64,000 nucleotides of DNA. Origin: Dactylellina haptotyla. Lineage: Eukaryota > Ascomycota > Orbiliomycetes > Orbiliales > Orbiliaceae. Each line of letters starts with the position of its first letter. Position 1 is the stretch's first letter. The notes under the pieces were generated by a model, which was given only the letters and a program-made list of their open reading frames with translations, did no database searches and was not told the DNA's origin. Location: assembly GCA_031310005.1 (NCBI GenBank), contig CM062379.1:6324001-6388000 (forward strand). The letters are read 5' to 3'. Shown here piece by piece: positions 13,186-24,052 of this stretch. A program made the translations under genes and the position numbers.

Positions 13186-13556
13186 TTATCAGCGTGTGTA
13201 CCGGACATGTACGATATACGTCTATTATTTCTTCCATTTTCTCTGCTATTTTTTCACGCTATTCCTCTTAATTCCTCCGTCGCGTCGGCTGGAACAGCTT
13301 CATCTCGTCGAATTTTTGCAGGTTTCTGGGGAGTCTTGGCGTAATCTCCCAGGCGGGCTTATTTTGCCTTCGTCGCACTTTCGGCTGCGCTCTCCGCAAA
13401 CGCAATTAATTTCGTCGAGCACAGCAAAAACAGGACAGCTCCGAGCTTCCACCCCTCTCTTTCTTGTTTCCTACTTCACACACCTCTTGAATCGGTCCCA
13501 ACTCTTCACGCTCGTTTTTCTTTGAGGCTTCACCGCCGGGGGTTTTGAACGATACC
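13186..13556. promoter_or_regulatory. EXO5 3' end and ceramide glucosyltransferase promoter
   Basis: A 371-bp spacer between two plus-strand genes. It is pyrimidine-rich (T and CT runs), as is common just upstream of fungal start codons. No specific operator is recognised. Confidence 0.45.
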
Positions 13557-15140
13557 ATGGCTGACCAGGAAGGAGACGACGCATTCCCCTACGCCAGCCT
13601 GATCGCTGATATTGCTGCTACCGTCGCTGTGGTTTGGTATGTTGTTATCTGGCTCATTGGGCTGCTCGGCCACGCCCGCATGTAAGTCTCACCGTCATTA
13701 TGCGTGGCAGAACCATTTGCATTGTTTATATATGTGGTCCAAACGTGGGGTTGTTATAGCATAGCTGCTAACGACATTAAAATGAACAGACGAGCGACAA
13801 TATCCCGCAAGTTGGTCGCCGGCTCCTCTCGGGCAGAAGCTGTTTCCTCAACCCTCAGCCCAACAATAGCACCCGGCGTCACGATTATTCGTCCCATCAA
13901 ATCTCCAGGCCGCTTCCAGACCGAACCGCATCTGATCGAATGTCTCGCATCTTCCGTCCGACAACGATACCCTCGCTTCGAGCTCATCCTCACCGTAGCT
14001 GACGTGGATGACCCTGCCATCCCCGGAATTCGCCAATTGATACGCGACCATCCCGACAAGGACGTCAGCCTGATCATCGGCGACGAGAAGATAGGAATCA
14101 ACCCTAAGATTAACAATCTTATTCGAGGATGGAGGAAAGCAAAATACGACATTGTGTGGATGGTGGACTGCAACATTTGGCTGGATCCTGGAGCTATGGG
14201 GCGAGCGGTTGACGTTCTCCTCGGACATCCCTGGGACCAAGACCTGACGAAACAGACGCCGTCTCGACGACCCGCGAAATTTGTACACCACCTACCGATA
14301 TGTGTCAACACAACCGGAACCGATGAATTCCTGAAACCCTGGACTGGCAGATTCGATAGCATAGGATGCGCCCTCGAGGAAGCCTTCTTGTCGTCATCCC
14401 ACGCCAAGTTTTACACGGGAATCAACACTGTCTCGATTGCTCCCTGCATACTCGGTAAAAGCAACATGTTTCGCAAATCTCACTTGATGGAATTATGCCC
14501 CAAAACACCGTACTCGGAAGGTGGCCTCGCGGTCTTCTCGTCGAAGCTCTGTGAGGACCATCTAATCGCTGAGCATCTATGGAACTTCAGCGTGAAGGAT
14601 GATCTTAAATATAACAACGAGAATGGGACGAGTTCTGGACTTCTAAAGCACATATTGCTTAACGAGCCATGTTTCCAGCCTATGAGCGGAATGACGATTG
14701 GGGACTACTGGGCACGCCGCAGCAGGTGGCTTAAGGTGCGCAAGTATGCTGTTTTGGGAGCCGCGCTGGTGGAGCCGGGGACGGAGTGCTTTTTGGGGTC
14801 GTATATTGGCGGGGTTGGATTGAAGTATTTCGACTTACTGCCAGTTGGATGGACGGTGGGATATTTCTGGTTCGCGAGCGTAGCCGTATGGTGCTTGGGC
14901 GATTGGCTGCTGTATCACGATATCCACAAGTATTCGACGGTGGATAAGGAGGACCCGAATTGTCCCGTCTGGTTGAAGGTTGGCGGAAGGAGGGGCGTTT
15001 TCACATGGCTGCTGCAGTGGTTCGGACGAGAGGCGCTGGCTCTACCGATTTGGCTTAATGGAATGCTCCGGGGAGATGTTAACTGGCGCGGGAACGACTT
15101 TTCCGTTACCGTCGGAGGAGTCAGGCAGGGGAGATCATGA
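13557..15140 (+). CDS. Ceramide glucosyltransferase (glucosylceramide synthase, GT21)
   Basis: Transfers glucose from UDP-glucose to ceramide on Golgi/ER membranes, making fungal glucosylceramide. Exons 13557-13681 and 13790-15140 give 491 residues. The first exon codes for one membrane segment (about residues 17-38, IADIAATVAVVWYVVIWLIG). The catalytic domain shows VTIIRPIKSPG, DVDDPAIP, KINNLIRGW, the D-containing VDCNIWLDPGAM, the CEDHLIAEHLW acidic motif and the RRSRWLKVR signature, which match the D1-D2-D3-(Q/R)XXRW pattern of GT21 enzymes. C-terminal hydrophobic stretches (VAVWCLGDWLLYH, FTWLLQWFG) fit membrane association. The 108-bp intron ends after a GCTAAC branch site. The start is the only ATG that gives the expected N-terminal anchor. 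Confidence in the family is high. Confidence 0.94.
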
Positions 15141-16510
15141 CGCGAAGGGTTATTATTGATAAACTAAAAATAAATGGGAGGGATTTGGATTACACGATGG
15201 CGCTTGGGTAGGAACTAGACGATTGCATGAGGTCTTTTTGTGTGTCTTCTTCTGGCACGAGCTTTTTTTTTTTTTTTTTTCTTGGACAGCAAGCGGCAGC
15301 TACGATTATTGGAGGCGAGAGGTTCCTTGTTCATGTGAACGACCACGATGACCTGTTTCCCGCCGATTGTCTTGTACAGCCTTGGTTGTTTGTGTGCATT
15401 TTGTAGAGCAGGCGTTTCTAGAATAACAGGAGCATTGGACGGAATAGCGAAATGGAAATGGAAATGCAAAGGCCGCCTTTTTGCGTCGGACCGGCACTTG
15501 TCTCGACTGAGCGTCCCTTTTAATGGAAGCCAAGATGCTCGATACGGTATCATCTTATTATATAAAACCAAGTAAGCTTAAGTAGACCAAGAGAAACAGC
15601 CCCGCAGGTGATAGCCGTGACAAGAGATCGGTGAGCCAGCCCAGGACCAGCCCCCAAAACACTCGCACCGGAGTCAGGGCCGTTTTACGTCTCGGCCTGA
15701 CGTATTAGCCGTGAGTTCTCCTGGCCTCGGCGGCATCATTTCTCTTGGTCGGCGTGATAATCACAAGAGGGACGAGCTGGTTGGACGACGCAGACGCTGC
15801 GGGTGCTGCAGGCTGGCCGCAAAGGGGACCAGCTGGGAAGGCCCAGCCGAAGGATACACCCTCATTTTTGCCTGCCGAAACGAATGAAACGGACACCGAA
15901 AGGCACTCGCCGACGCGACCGAGCAGGGAAACCGATCTAAGCCTCCTTGAAATCGAGTCGGTTCGTTCGACGGTGTCTTCCAAGGTGTTCTACGCCCAGA
16001 ACGAAGGAGTTGGTAACGATCCTACCTAATCCTCATGTTTCACCTTACCAGACGGCTCACTAATTCCCAATCAATCCAAATCAGTCCAGCCAAACCAGGA
16101 AAACGAGAACCTGCCGATGTTCGCTCTTGATATCTAAACTATCGTGCGCCCGGCCCAGCGGCTGCTCTCTCTCCCCCTTCCATTCTTCCATCATTCACAA
16201 AGTTATTTTATATTCACCAAAAAGTGCTGTTTTTACTGGTCGGGACGAGAACTAGTCGGAACAATTCATTATCGTGCGATTTCTTGGAAGTTCAACCGTT
16301 TTTAACTCCCTCTTCCAACTGCCAACATTTTCAACCTCTCTCTCCCTTCTCCAAGTCTATTGCTCTTATCGCCAATAACACCCAGCCATTCTCTATATCC
16401 GCCTCGGTCAAGACAAGACAACGACAAGATCCCCAAGAGCCCGCTGCGAGAGCTCCAATTAATAATCCTCTATCCGTGCACCCTACTTTTGTTTTATTCG
16501 CTTCCGAGAT
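15141..16510. other. Intergenic region with poly-T tract
   Basis: 1.37 kb without a supported gene, between two plus-strand genes. It contains an 18-base T run at 15263-15280 and an ACGTC..GACGT inverted pair at 15687-15703. The right half is pyrimidine-rich and probably serves as promoter and leader of the phosphatase gene. A GC-rich frame at 15745-16029 has no recognisable product. Confidence 0.5.
15263..15280. repeat. Poly-T tract
   Basis: Eighteen consecutive T bases downstream of the ceramide glucosyltransferase gene. Confidence 0.9.
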
Positions 16511-18345
16511 ATGGGTCGTCCAAGGGTACGTCACACACCCGCAGCGAGCGGGTCGCCCCATGCTCCCTGCCTGCCTGCCTGCTCCTCTTTTTATGTCCTG
16601 CGACGCTTCGACAAATAGGAAAAAATCATAAATAAATAAAAATTGTATAGGGCTGAAGAGGCTGACTTGTTGTGCCATTGTGCATGTGCTCCAGTTGATC
16701 CTTCTTATTCGACACGCTCAGAGTGAAGGGAATCGTACGTTTTTTCTCTTTCCTTGCTTTGCTTGCTCCCCTTTCGTCGCCACCCACCCCAACTTGCATT
16801 AGTAATACTCACCGCTTCCCGCGAACCACAGAGAACAAAGCGATCCACCAGACCATTCCAGACCATCGGGTCAAGCTTACACAATTCGGTCACGAACAAG
16901 CTCGGGCCGCGGGACATCGATTGAAGGACCTGCTTGTGCCCGAAGATACGATACAAATCTACACCTCGCCGTACAGACGGACCAGGGAGACTACTGCGGG
17001 ACTCGTTGAGACTCTGGGCGAGGAATGGAAGAGCAAGACAACAGTATACGAAGAGCCGAGGATTAGAGAACAAGGTTAGTTTTGATCACTCTATTCAATG
17101 TAATGGGTATATATGCTGACAAATCAATTCTGTTGTGTAGATGTAAGAAGGCCTTCCAACACCTGACTAACGTTATGAGGACCGAGATTGACTGACGATA
17201 CGGTATTTTGGTTGTTTAGTTTGGAAATTTCCAAGGTTGTTCGGCTTATCAGGAGCGAATATGGCAGGAACGAGCTGCCTACGGGCATTTGTATGTCCAT
17301 TTCAATCGTATATTAATTTTGAGGAGGGTTTATACTAATCAATTCTAATTGTGCAGCTTTTATCGTATTCCGAACGGTGAATCGGCAGCAGATGCATACG
17401 ATCGTGTCAGCGGCTTCAACGAAAGTCTATGGCGTCAATTCGCAGAACCGGATTGCCCGAGCGTTATTATCCTCGTCACCCACGGTCTCATGACGCGAGT
17501 CTTCCTGATGAAGTGGTACCGTATGTTCTCTACCTCCAAGACCTACAAACCTAGCACTCGCAGATCAGCTAACACCTTATTGATATTTAATAGATTACAC
17601 CGTCGAAGAATTCGAAGACTGGATGAACGTCGAACACTGTAAATTCATAATAATGCAGCGCAACGAACGCGGCAAATACGACCTGGAAACCAAACTCCGC
17701 AAGTGGAGCGACTACGAGAAACAACAGAAAGAAGCTGCGAAGAATAACCCCGAGGTCCAAGCGCAGCGTGAAGCGAAGCAGAAGAAATTCCAGTCCATGA
17801 AGCGGAAATGGGGCGGGTGTCCCGACGGATGCACGCACGGCCAGCAGTTATGGGCGCAACCGTATCAGCATCAACACAACCACCCGCACCAGGGGTCCAT
17901 AGCTGCCGTCATCGATCAGAACGATAAGGACGTCATCGAGAAGGCGATTGCTAGTTCCCACTGTACCACTTGCGGACACGAGCTCCAAAGGAACAGAAGC
18001 AAGAAGTCACTGCGGCCAGTTGTAAGGATTGAACCGCCCACCATGGCTGATAGTTCGTCAGACGATGAGAGCAGCCGCGTCGGTAGTAGCGATAGCGGCA
18101 AGCTTCACTCCGGAGTGCTGAACCGAGGCCGTGACGGGGGTGGTAGCAAGAGCGGGTTTAACAGTGATTATGAAGCTGAAGACGAAATTGATAGCGAGAG
18201 AGAGAAACAGGAGCTCTCGGAGCGAAATTCCAAGATATTGCAGGCGAGGAATGAGAAGTTGGGAGATATGAAGAGCGACTCGGATTGGTCGAAGGATTCA
18301 GAGGGTAAGTTGTCACCTACAAAGAAGAACCGTTCACCTATGTAA
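16511..18345 (+). CDS. Histidine-phosphatase superfamily protein (phosphoglycerate-mutase-like)
   Basis: A member of the RHG histidine phosphatase family common in fungi; the substrate is not known. I read seven exons: 16511-16525, 16695-16734, 16832-17074, 17141-17142, 17220-17290, 17357-17520 and 17594-18345, giving 428 residues. The N-terminus is MGRPR-LILLIRHAQSEGN with the phosphorylated His. It is followed by IHQTIPDHRVKLT, TSPYRRTRETT, REQDFGNFQGC, YRIPNGESAADAYDRV and LVTHGLMTR with the second catalytic His. The Asp of REQDFGN is produced only if a 2-nt exon (AT, 17141-17142) is kept between two introns; without it the frame is lost. After residue 240 comes a long hydrophilic tail with CTTCGHE and a Ser/Asp-rich region. 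The first exon has only five codons. Catalytic residues are intact. The tail function is unknown. Confidence 0.9.
17141..17142 (+). other. Two-nucleotide microexon (AT)
   Basis: It lies between an intron 17075-17140 (GTTAGT..TGTGTAG) and an intron 17143-17219 (GTAAGA..GTTTAG). The preceding exon ends in phase 1 with G, so AT completes GAT (Asp) and the next exon opens with TTTGGAAAT (FGN). This gives REQDFGN, which I know as invariant in fungal homologues. Confidence 0.75.
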
Positions 18346-18874
18346 GGTTGTCTCTACGTGGTTGCTTTTTTTTTTAGTTTTGTTTCCGTCGGTGATACCA
18401 TCAAGTTTGACTCGGGAAGTCTGGTTTCTTAATGTTGGGGATAACCATATATATGAGGGTTTAGGGGTCTGTATTTTTTGTATATCCGGTGGTGTGTTTA
18501 CACGGGTTTTCCTGTTTCATTTCTCTCATCAGCATATACACTACATGCTTTACTGCATTTTTTTGTTTCGTTTTGATACTTCTCCGTTAGAGGGGTTTTG
18601 GCGTTATTCCTTTTATCGGCAAAGCCTCCTTTTTTTGTCTTGTTTAGTTTGATTTCTAGCATTATGATATTTCACGACAAAAGCGATAAATCGATAAAAA
18701 ATAAATCAATAGAAATATTCTTTTTGGATAGCTTTTGAACACAGTAAACCGTGGGCAGCCATTCCACCCGTATTGGTATTTCCCTAACCATCAATATACA
18801 AAAAGTCCGAGCTCAGATTAACGCCATCCCCACGAAACCACCCAACTACAGATATACGCATCAAAACCCTCGTA
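18346..18874. other. Convergent 3' flanks of the phosphatase gene and KU70
   Basis: 529 bp of AT-rich, T-run-rich DNA between convergent genes, with AATAAATC- and AAAAATAAA-like elements near 18690-18710 that could direct 3' processing. No gene is seen. Confidence 0.5.
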
Positions 18875-21052
18875 TTACTTATTTTCGAAGAACTCTTCAA
18901 TTCGCTCGACGAGATCCGCTTTCTTTCCAGTTGCTGATAATCCCTTCGAGCTCAGCCAATCCTTTAGTACGGCGACGGTCATCTAAAACAGCATTCGTTA
19001 GCTATGCGGTGAAAGCTCATACGGATATCGTGACGACAAACCTTGTTAATAGTGTTTTTATCAAATGCAGCTTTCATTTCCTTATCTGGATTCCCCGGTC
19101 CACTATCCACTTCCTTCTTCGCCTTCTTTGCAGCTCCGCCGCCAACGGGTTCCCGTCCTCTCTTGGTACCGTGGACCTCCAACTGCGCTGGCCTCGTCAA
19201 TTGCAACTCAGTCATCGCCTGCTCCAAAGCCTCGCCCCAATCCTCTATTAGTCTCCCCGCATGCTTCTCGATATTCTTATACTTTGGCAGCGTTTTATCC
19301 TCAAATTCTTCCGGTAGCTCCTCCTCCAACGCGATGGACTCGAGCACTTTATAATGCTTCTGCAGCGCCGGATTCGGGTACTTATCCGGAATGTAGCCCC
19401 TCGGCATGTGCAACTGCCGGATCACATCCTGCATCCGATCGATCAGTTGATTAGGCGCCACGATATGCGGCACCTCTGGGTTCTGACGGATGTCGTCCAC
19501 GAATGGGAGAGTGATTAGAAACAACCCCTGTGGTTCAACGGACGGCCACACAGCGGTCATCACGGGAGCCGCATTCCGGCGCGGGATGAACCATGCAATC
19601 CCCATTAATTTACTATCTAGGAGTTTGTTTCTCAGTGCGGCAAAAGTCCGCGTGGAGCCCGTGTAGTCTTCCTCGCTCGGATAGATGAACATTGACGAGC
19701 GCATGTTGTGCCAGAATTGCAGTTCGCTCTGGGGTTTGAATCCGAGGATTCGGAGGATAGGATCGCCGAAGTATCTGATCTTTTTCATCTCTTCTTCGCT
19801 GAAACTAATAGTCTCACCGCCGAATTTGTAAGCCTTTCGGATCTGGTCTTTTGTGACTTCTTGCGCTGTTTCTTCGACCATTTGGGTCGTGCTGCCTTTT
19901 ACTATCTGGAGTTTCTCGCCGCGTTCGTGGATGTAATGCGAGCGGGAAGGTTCCACGCGTTTGTAAAGGAGGTAGCCTTTGATCCCTATGATTAGGCCTT
20001 TGCCGATTTCCATTTTGGAGGTGAATAATGCTCTTCGCGGGGCTTGTTTAGCTGTGATTGCTGCGAGCATCTGCTCGTAACGACTTTCGGCGTCGGCGTG
20101 CTTTGCGGCCTCTTCAGAGCCCGGGAGGTTGTCGGTTTCCTCGCCGGTATCGTACATGACATCTGCATAGAAGAGGGTCTTGTCGAACTCATGGGTTGGA
20201 GTAGAGATGAAGAAGGGTTCGATGCGGACTCCGAGGTCGTAGAGGTCCTTCGCACGGGTTTGGGCTGCCGTACGGGCTTTTTTGTCGGCTTCGGGGTTGT
20301 CATTGTCGGTGATGATGAATAAACGGCGGGAATTGAAGTTGGCAGCCCTATTAACAATTAGTAATTGGTCATCCAGAAGGTTTAGCAAGAGCAATTGGAG
20401 ATGTACTTTGTTGTGAATAGATGATTCGCAGCGAAGAAGACGCTAGCCATGGCAGCCGGTGACTCTGATGGCTTCAGAAGTTCTTCCAGCTCTTCAGGGT
20501 CTATAAAACTTTTAGTTACTCTTCTTATAGTCCGCTGAAACTTGAAAACCGCAGTTGGACATACTGTCTAGAAGATATTTGAGTTCTTTGATGCTCGCAG
20601 CATCTGGGATGTCCAGGTCCATCAGGAGGTAGCAGTTCGGGTAGCTTGAAGTGTTCCCGTCTCCGTATTTGGTCTGCTCCGTTCCGTATAATAAGATGCC
20701 CATCATATCGTTCGGGGTGGAGATAATGCGGTTCTTGAGGACAGCTTCGGCACACCGCAGGGCAGCTTCGGCGTTGCTGTATCGCGGCTTCTTGTTCTTC
20801 TTCTTTTTAGAAGCCCCGTCGACATCCATGTCGTCCTCTTCGTCTGCCGGAGAGACCATAGAGTTCGATACCTCAATGGCGAACAGGGTAGCATCTTTCT
20901 GAGCTTGGAACTCCTACGAGCAGGTTAGCTAGCTTCCTTGAGGTCGATGCATCGCAGACCGGATCGGTACTTACCGTCTCGTCTCGAGCATCATCGTCGT
21001 CGTCGCCATCAGCGGCATCAGCGCCAGAGTTCCACTTCTTATCGGCAGACAT
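18875..21052 (-). CDS. KU70: Ku70 subunit of the Ku heterodimer (non-homologous end joining)
   Basis: Binds DNA ends with Ku80 in the nucleus, in end joining and telomere maintenance. Five exons fit: 21052-20975, 20913-20565, 20500-20407, 20347-19042 and 18982-18875, giving 644 residues, the usual fungal length. The N-terminal von Willebrand-like domain begins with [15 protein letters not shown] basic insert ([11 protein letters not shown]) follows, then [10 protein letters not shown] and [12 protein letters not shown]. The central beta-barrel and DNA-ring region includes [10 protein letters not shown] and the long [16 protein letters not shown]. The last exon codes for a SAP domain ([23 protein letters not shown]). 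The first 26 residues are highly acidic (a run of Asp). All introns are 59-64 bp. The gene is divergent from SNX4. The assignment is firm. Confidence 0.95.
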
Positions 21053-21781
21053 CGGTACTAGCTATGTCGTGTATGTGAATGCGTGTCAAGGCAAGACGGG
21101 AGACCGGGCTGCAGCTGGCGGGAGGTTGAAGCTTTTAACGTGCCCTCGGAAGACGTGAATGCGTCACGTCGGAAACCAACACCAAAAGCGCAGTCACCAG
21201 GTCACGTGCTCCGACTCATAGCATCTCGCAGGTACCTCCCGGAAAAACACCCTGGAAGGCTTCAGGTCGGAGGCTTGCGAACATCACAGGCATCGCCATG
21301 TTCAGGGGCGTAGTTTACGACCTGTGCCGCGGTTCATTTCCCGCAGATGTGGCGGTTGCGGGCGAGATGTGGTGAAGCTGCACGCTTTGGTGGGTGGTCT
21401 CGGCCTCGTATCGCAACGTTGGCGGGGCTCAACGAAACGGCCGACATGACGTACGCAGCCATCCGCAGACACCTTCCATAACGACACTCGCAGACCTCTT
21501 CCTGGCGCCGGACTTCATATACGTTATAACACCTTTGAAGTTTAGTATCTCGACTTCTTCTGGTCGTCCATCTTCGTCCTTACCAACTTACCGCTTGAAG
21601 AGGTTGTGCGGGTTACGAGCTCGACTGGCGAGCATCCCACCACTAACTCCCCGACCCACCACCACCACCACCACCACCGACCATCCGGGCCAGGTCCGGT
21701 TCTCAAAATCTACACACCGCCTACCGCCTTCGAACCCAACCGCCCTAGCACCGTTATAACGTCAGATCCAACCGAGTAATC
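21053..21781. promoter_or_regulatory. Divergent promoter region of KU70 and SNX4
   Basis: A 729-bp gap between divergent starts. It carries the palindromic E-box CACGTG at 21203-21208, CACGTCG close to 21165, a TGACGTA near 21447, and an ACC trinucleotide run near 21656-21679. Function of these sites is inferred only. Confidence 0.5.
21656..21679. repeat. (ACC)n microsatellite
   Basis: About seven to eight ACC units in the leader region upstream of the SNX4 start. Confidence 0.85.
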
Positions 21782-23238
21782 ATGGACGATTTTGCGCCGT
21801 CGTCCTGGCCGGGCAACGAACCCTCCGGGAGCTCCCAGCCACCCTACGATCAGGAGCCTCAAGCTGGCCCAAACGCCGACAAACTCGATCTGGCGGGAGT
21901 ACGCTTTGGCAGGCTAGAGTGTACTGTAACAGATCCCCAGAAGGAGAACGACGGCACCAAAGATGCCTTTGTATCTTACCTTGTCACGACAGATGTACGT
22001 CCTGCAACCTTGCTGGCGTTATGACTTCTCCCTGTTCAAACTAACGAATGTAACCGCGGACACAGACGGACTTCCCTACATTCCAGAGGCAGCATGTCGG
22101 TGTCAGGAGGCGGTTTACCGACTTTGTATTCCTATACAAATCACTCAACCAGGAGCATGCGAACTGCGCGGTACCGCCACTTCCTGACAAGCAGCGAATG
22201 GGTACTTTAACACCACATCCTCCTCTTCCGCCAGGAACTAGCAAGCTAACACACCTCCTAGAGTACGTGAGAGGCGACCGATTCGGATACGACTTCACAA
22301 ACCGCCGCGCGGCATCTCTCCACCGCTTCCTCAAACGTCTAACCCTGCATCCAGTCCTCCGAAAAACACCGCTCTTAACGATCTTTCTCGAATCCCAGGA
22401 CTGGAATTCGCACATGCGCAACCGCTCAGCCCGCCTATCCAACGCCTCGGAAAACGGTGTCTTCGAAGGACTCACGGATACCTTTCTAAATGCTTTTTCG
22501 AAAGTTCACAAGCCGGACAGGCGGTTCATCGAAGTTCGAGAGCGATCCGATAAGCTTACCGAGGATCTTACTCATGTATCCGGAGTATTTGCCCGAGTAG
22601 TACGAAGGGAAGGGGATTTGGAACTCGATTACGCCGATCTAGCTACGCAGTTCCATAAGATCGAGGATCTGGAACCTAATCTACGAGCATATATTAAAAT
22701 ATTCGCCACAGCGGTTGAGGAAACAGCGGGAGGGGTGCGAGATTTGAAAGAGCATTCTGAACAGCATTATTTGACATCATTGAAAGATATGGACGCGTAC
22801 ATAGCGGCATTGAAACAGCTCCTCAAACTACGGGAGCAGAAGCAGCTGGACTACGAAGCGTTGACGGATTATCTCGCTAAAGCTGCGTATGACCGGGATC
22901 AGCTAGCATCACAGCCGCCGAATTCGACAGGGATGGGTGCTTCGGGGTTCTTTAGGAGCAAAGTTGAAGATATGAGGGGCGTAGATCATGAACAATCCAG
23001 ACGGGAGAGAATAAGGAAGCTAGAGTTACGCATTGATGAGTTGACCAGAGAGGCTGAAGACGCGAGGAAGCAAACGGAAGCGTTTGATGAAAGCGTGGTT
23101 AGGGAGATTGACGATTTTGAGAGGATCAAGACTATAGAATTCAGGGATACCCTCGGCGATCTAACGGTTGCGAATATTAACTTTTATAAGAGCCAGATAG
23201 CAGTTTGGGAGAAGATGTTGAAAGATTCGGAGGGATAA
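21782..23238 (+). CDS. SNX4: Sorting nexin 4 (PX-BAR protein, Atg24-like)
   Basis: Acts in endosome-to-Golgi retrieval and selective autophagy by binding PI3P membranes. Exons 21782-21994 and 22066-23238 give 461 residues. The PX domain (about residues 35-165) shows LECTVTDPQ, VGVRRRFTDFVFLYKSL with the phosphoinositide-binding Arg, PPLPDKQRM and FTNRRAASLHRFLKRL. A C-terminal BAR domain follows (about 200-461), rich in charged heptads such as LEPNLRAYIKIF and IRKLELRIDELTREAEDARKQ. The end, VANINFYKSQIAVWEKML, is typical of Snx4. The 71-bp intron interrupts the PX domain and has an ACTAAC branch site. Nothing is missing from the core. Confidence 0.93.
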
Positions 23239-24052
23239 TACTCTAGCATTGTAAATGGCAAATGAGGATTGGTAGCGGAAGCGGGAACATAATTTCCATT
23301 CTTGTGGGGTTTATGGGTGGATTGCATTTGATATTCAAAGTTTGTAAGGACCAAGCCTGTGATATGCAGCGCGATAATATACTCATTCGATTGTACAATT
23401 GTACAAACACGTTCTCGTTTCTCCATATGGCTGAGTGCACTCGGGAGCGATGGAAGTATTGGCTCTCCTCAATAAGCTTTCTATCTGCTAGAAGTTCGGA
23501 TGTCCTGAAGAACAGCACTCAAAACGTTGTAAAGACCTGACGGAGGCGGGCCCTTAACCGGATGGAAATAGAGAATTCAATCCCTTGTCGATTTGATTCT
23601 CTTGAATTCAATAAATCCGATCTCGTGAACTCGATGAGTTCTCCTAACTCGATTTTGCGGAAACTATACCCATTTTTGAGCCAGACGTTTCGTTTCAGGC
23701 TCGCAGCATGATATCAATGTTAAACAAGGGTGAGGCTGGGTTTCGCACCAGATGGCTTCTTTGAGTATCGCTCAGGTATCCTCCGCTCTGTCGCGCCACC
23801 CTTCATCCCGCTCCCTTCCCCTACCCCGTTTCCCATCCTCGCTTATTATTTATGTGTATGTCATTCTAGAATGTCGATTATCATGCTGAACGTACTTAAG
23901 CACGGAGGCTCCCTTCTTTGTTATCACATTTCATCTTCTGCAGCATTCTTTCTTTTTATTCCATATTAATTTTAAGTTGTTTTGTTTTTCGTAAGGCTGG
24001 TACTTATGCAAAAAATATCATTATACATCTTTCTCTTCTATTAAAAATAATC
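23239..24052. other. Intergenic region with GAATTC-containing repeats
   Basis: 814 bp with no gene. Around 23570-23680 several short near-copies of GAATTCAA and GATTTGATTC occur in direct and inverted order, a small AT-rich irregular repeat. The right end serves as promoter for the metallopeptidase gene. Confidence 0.45.
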
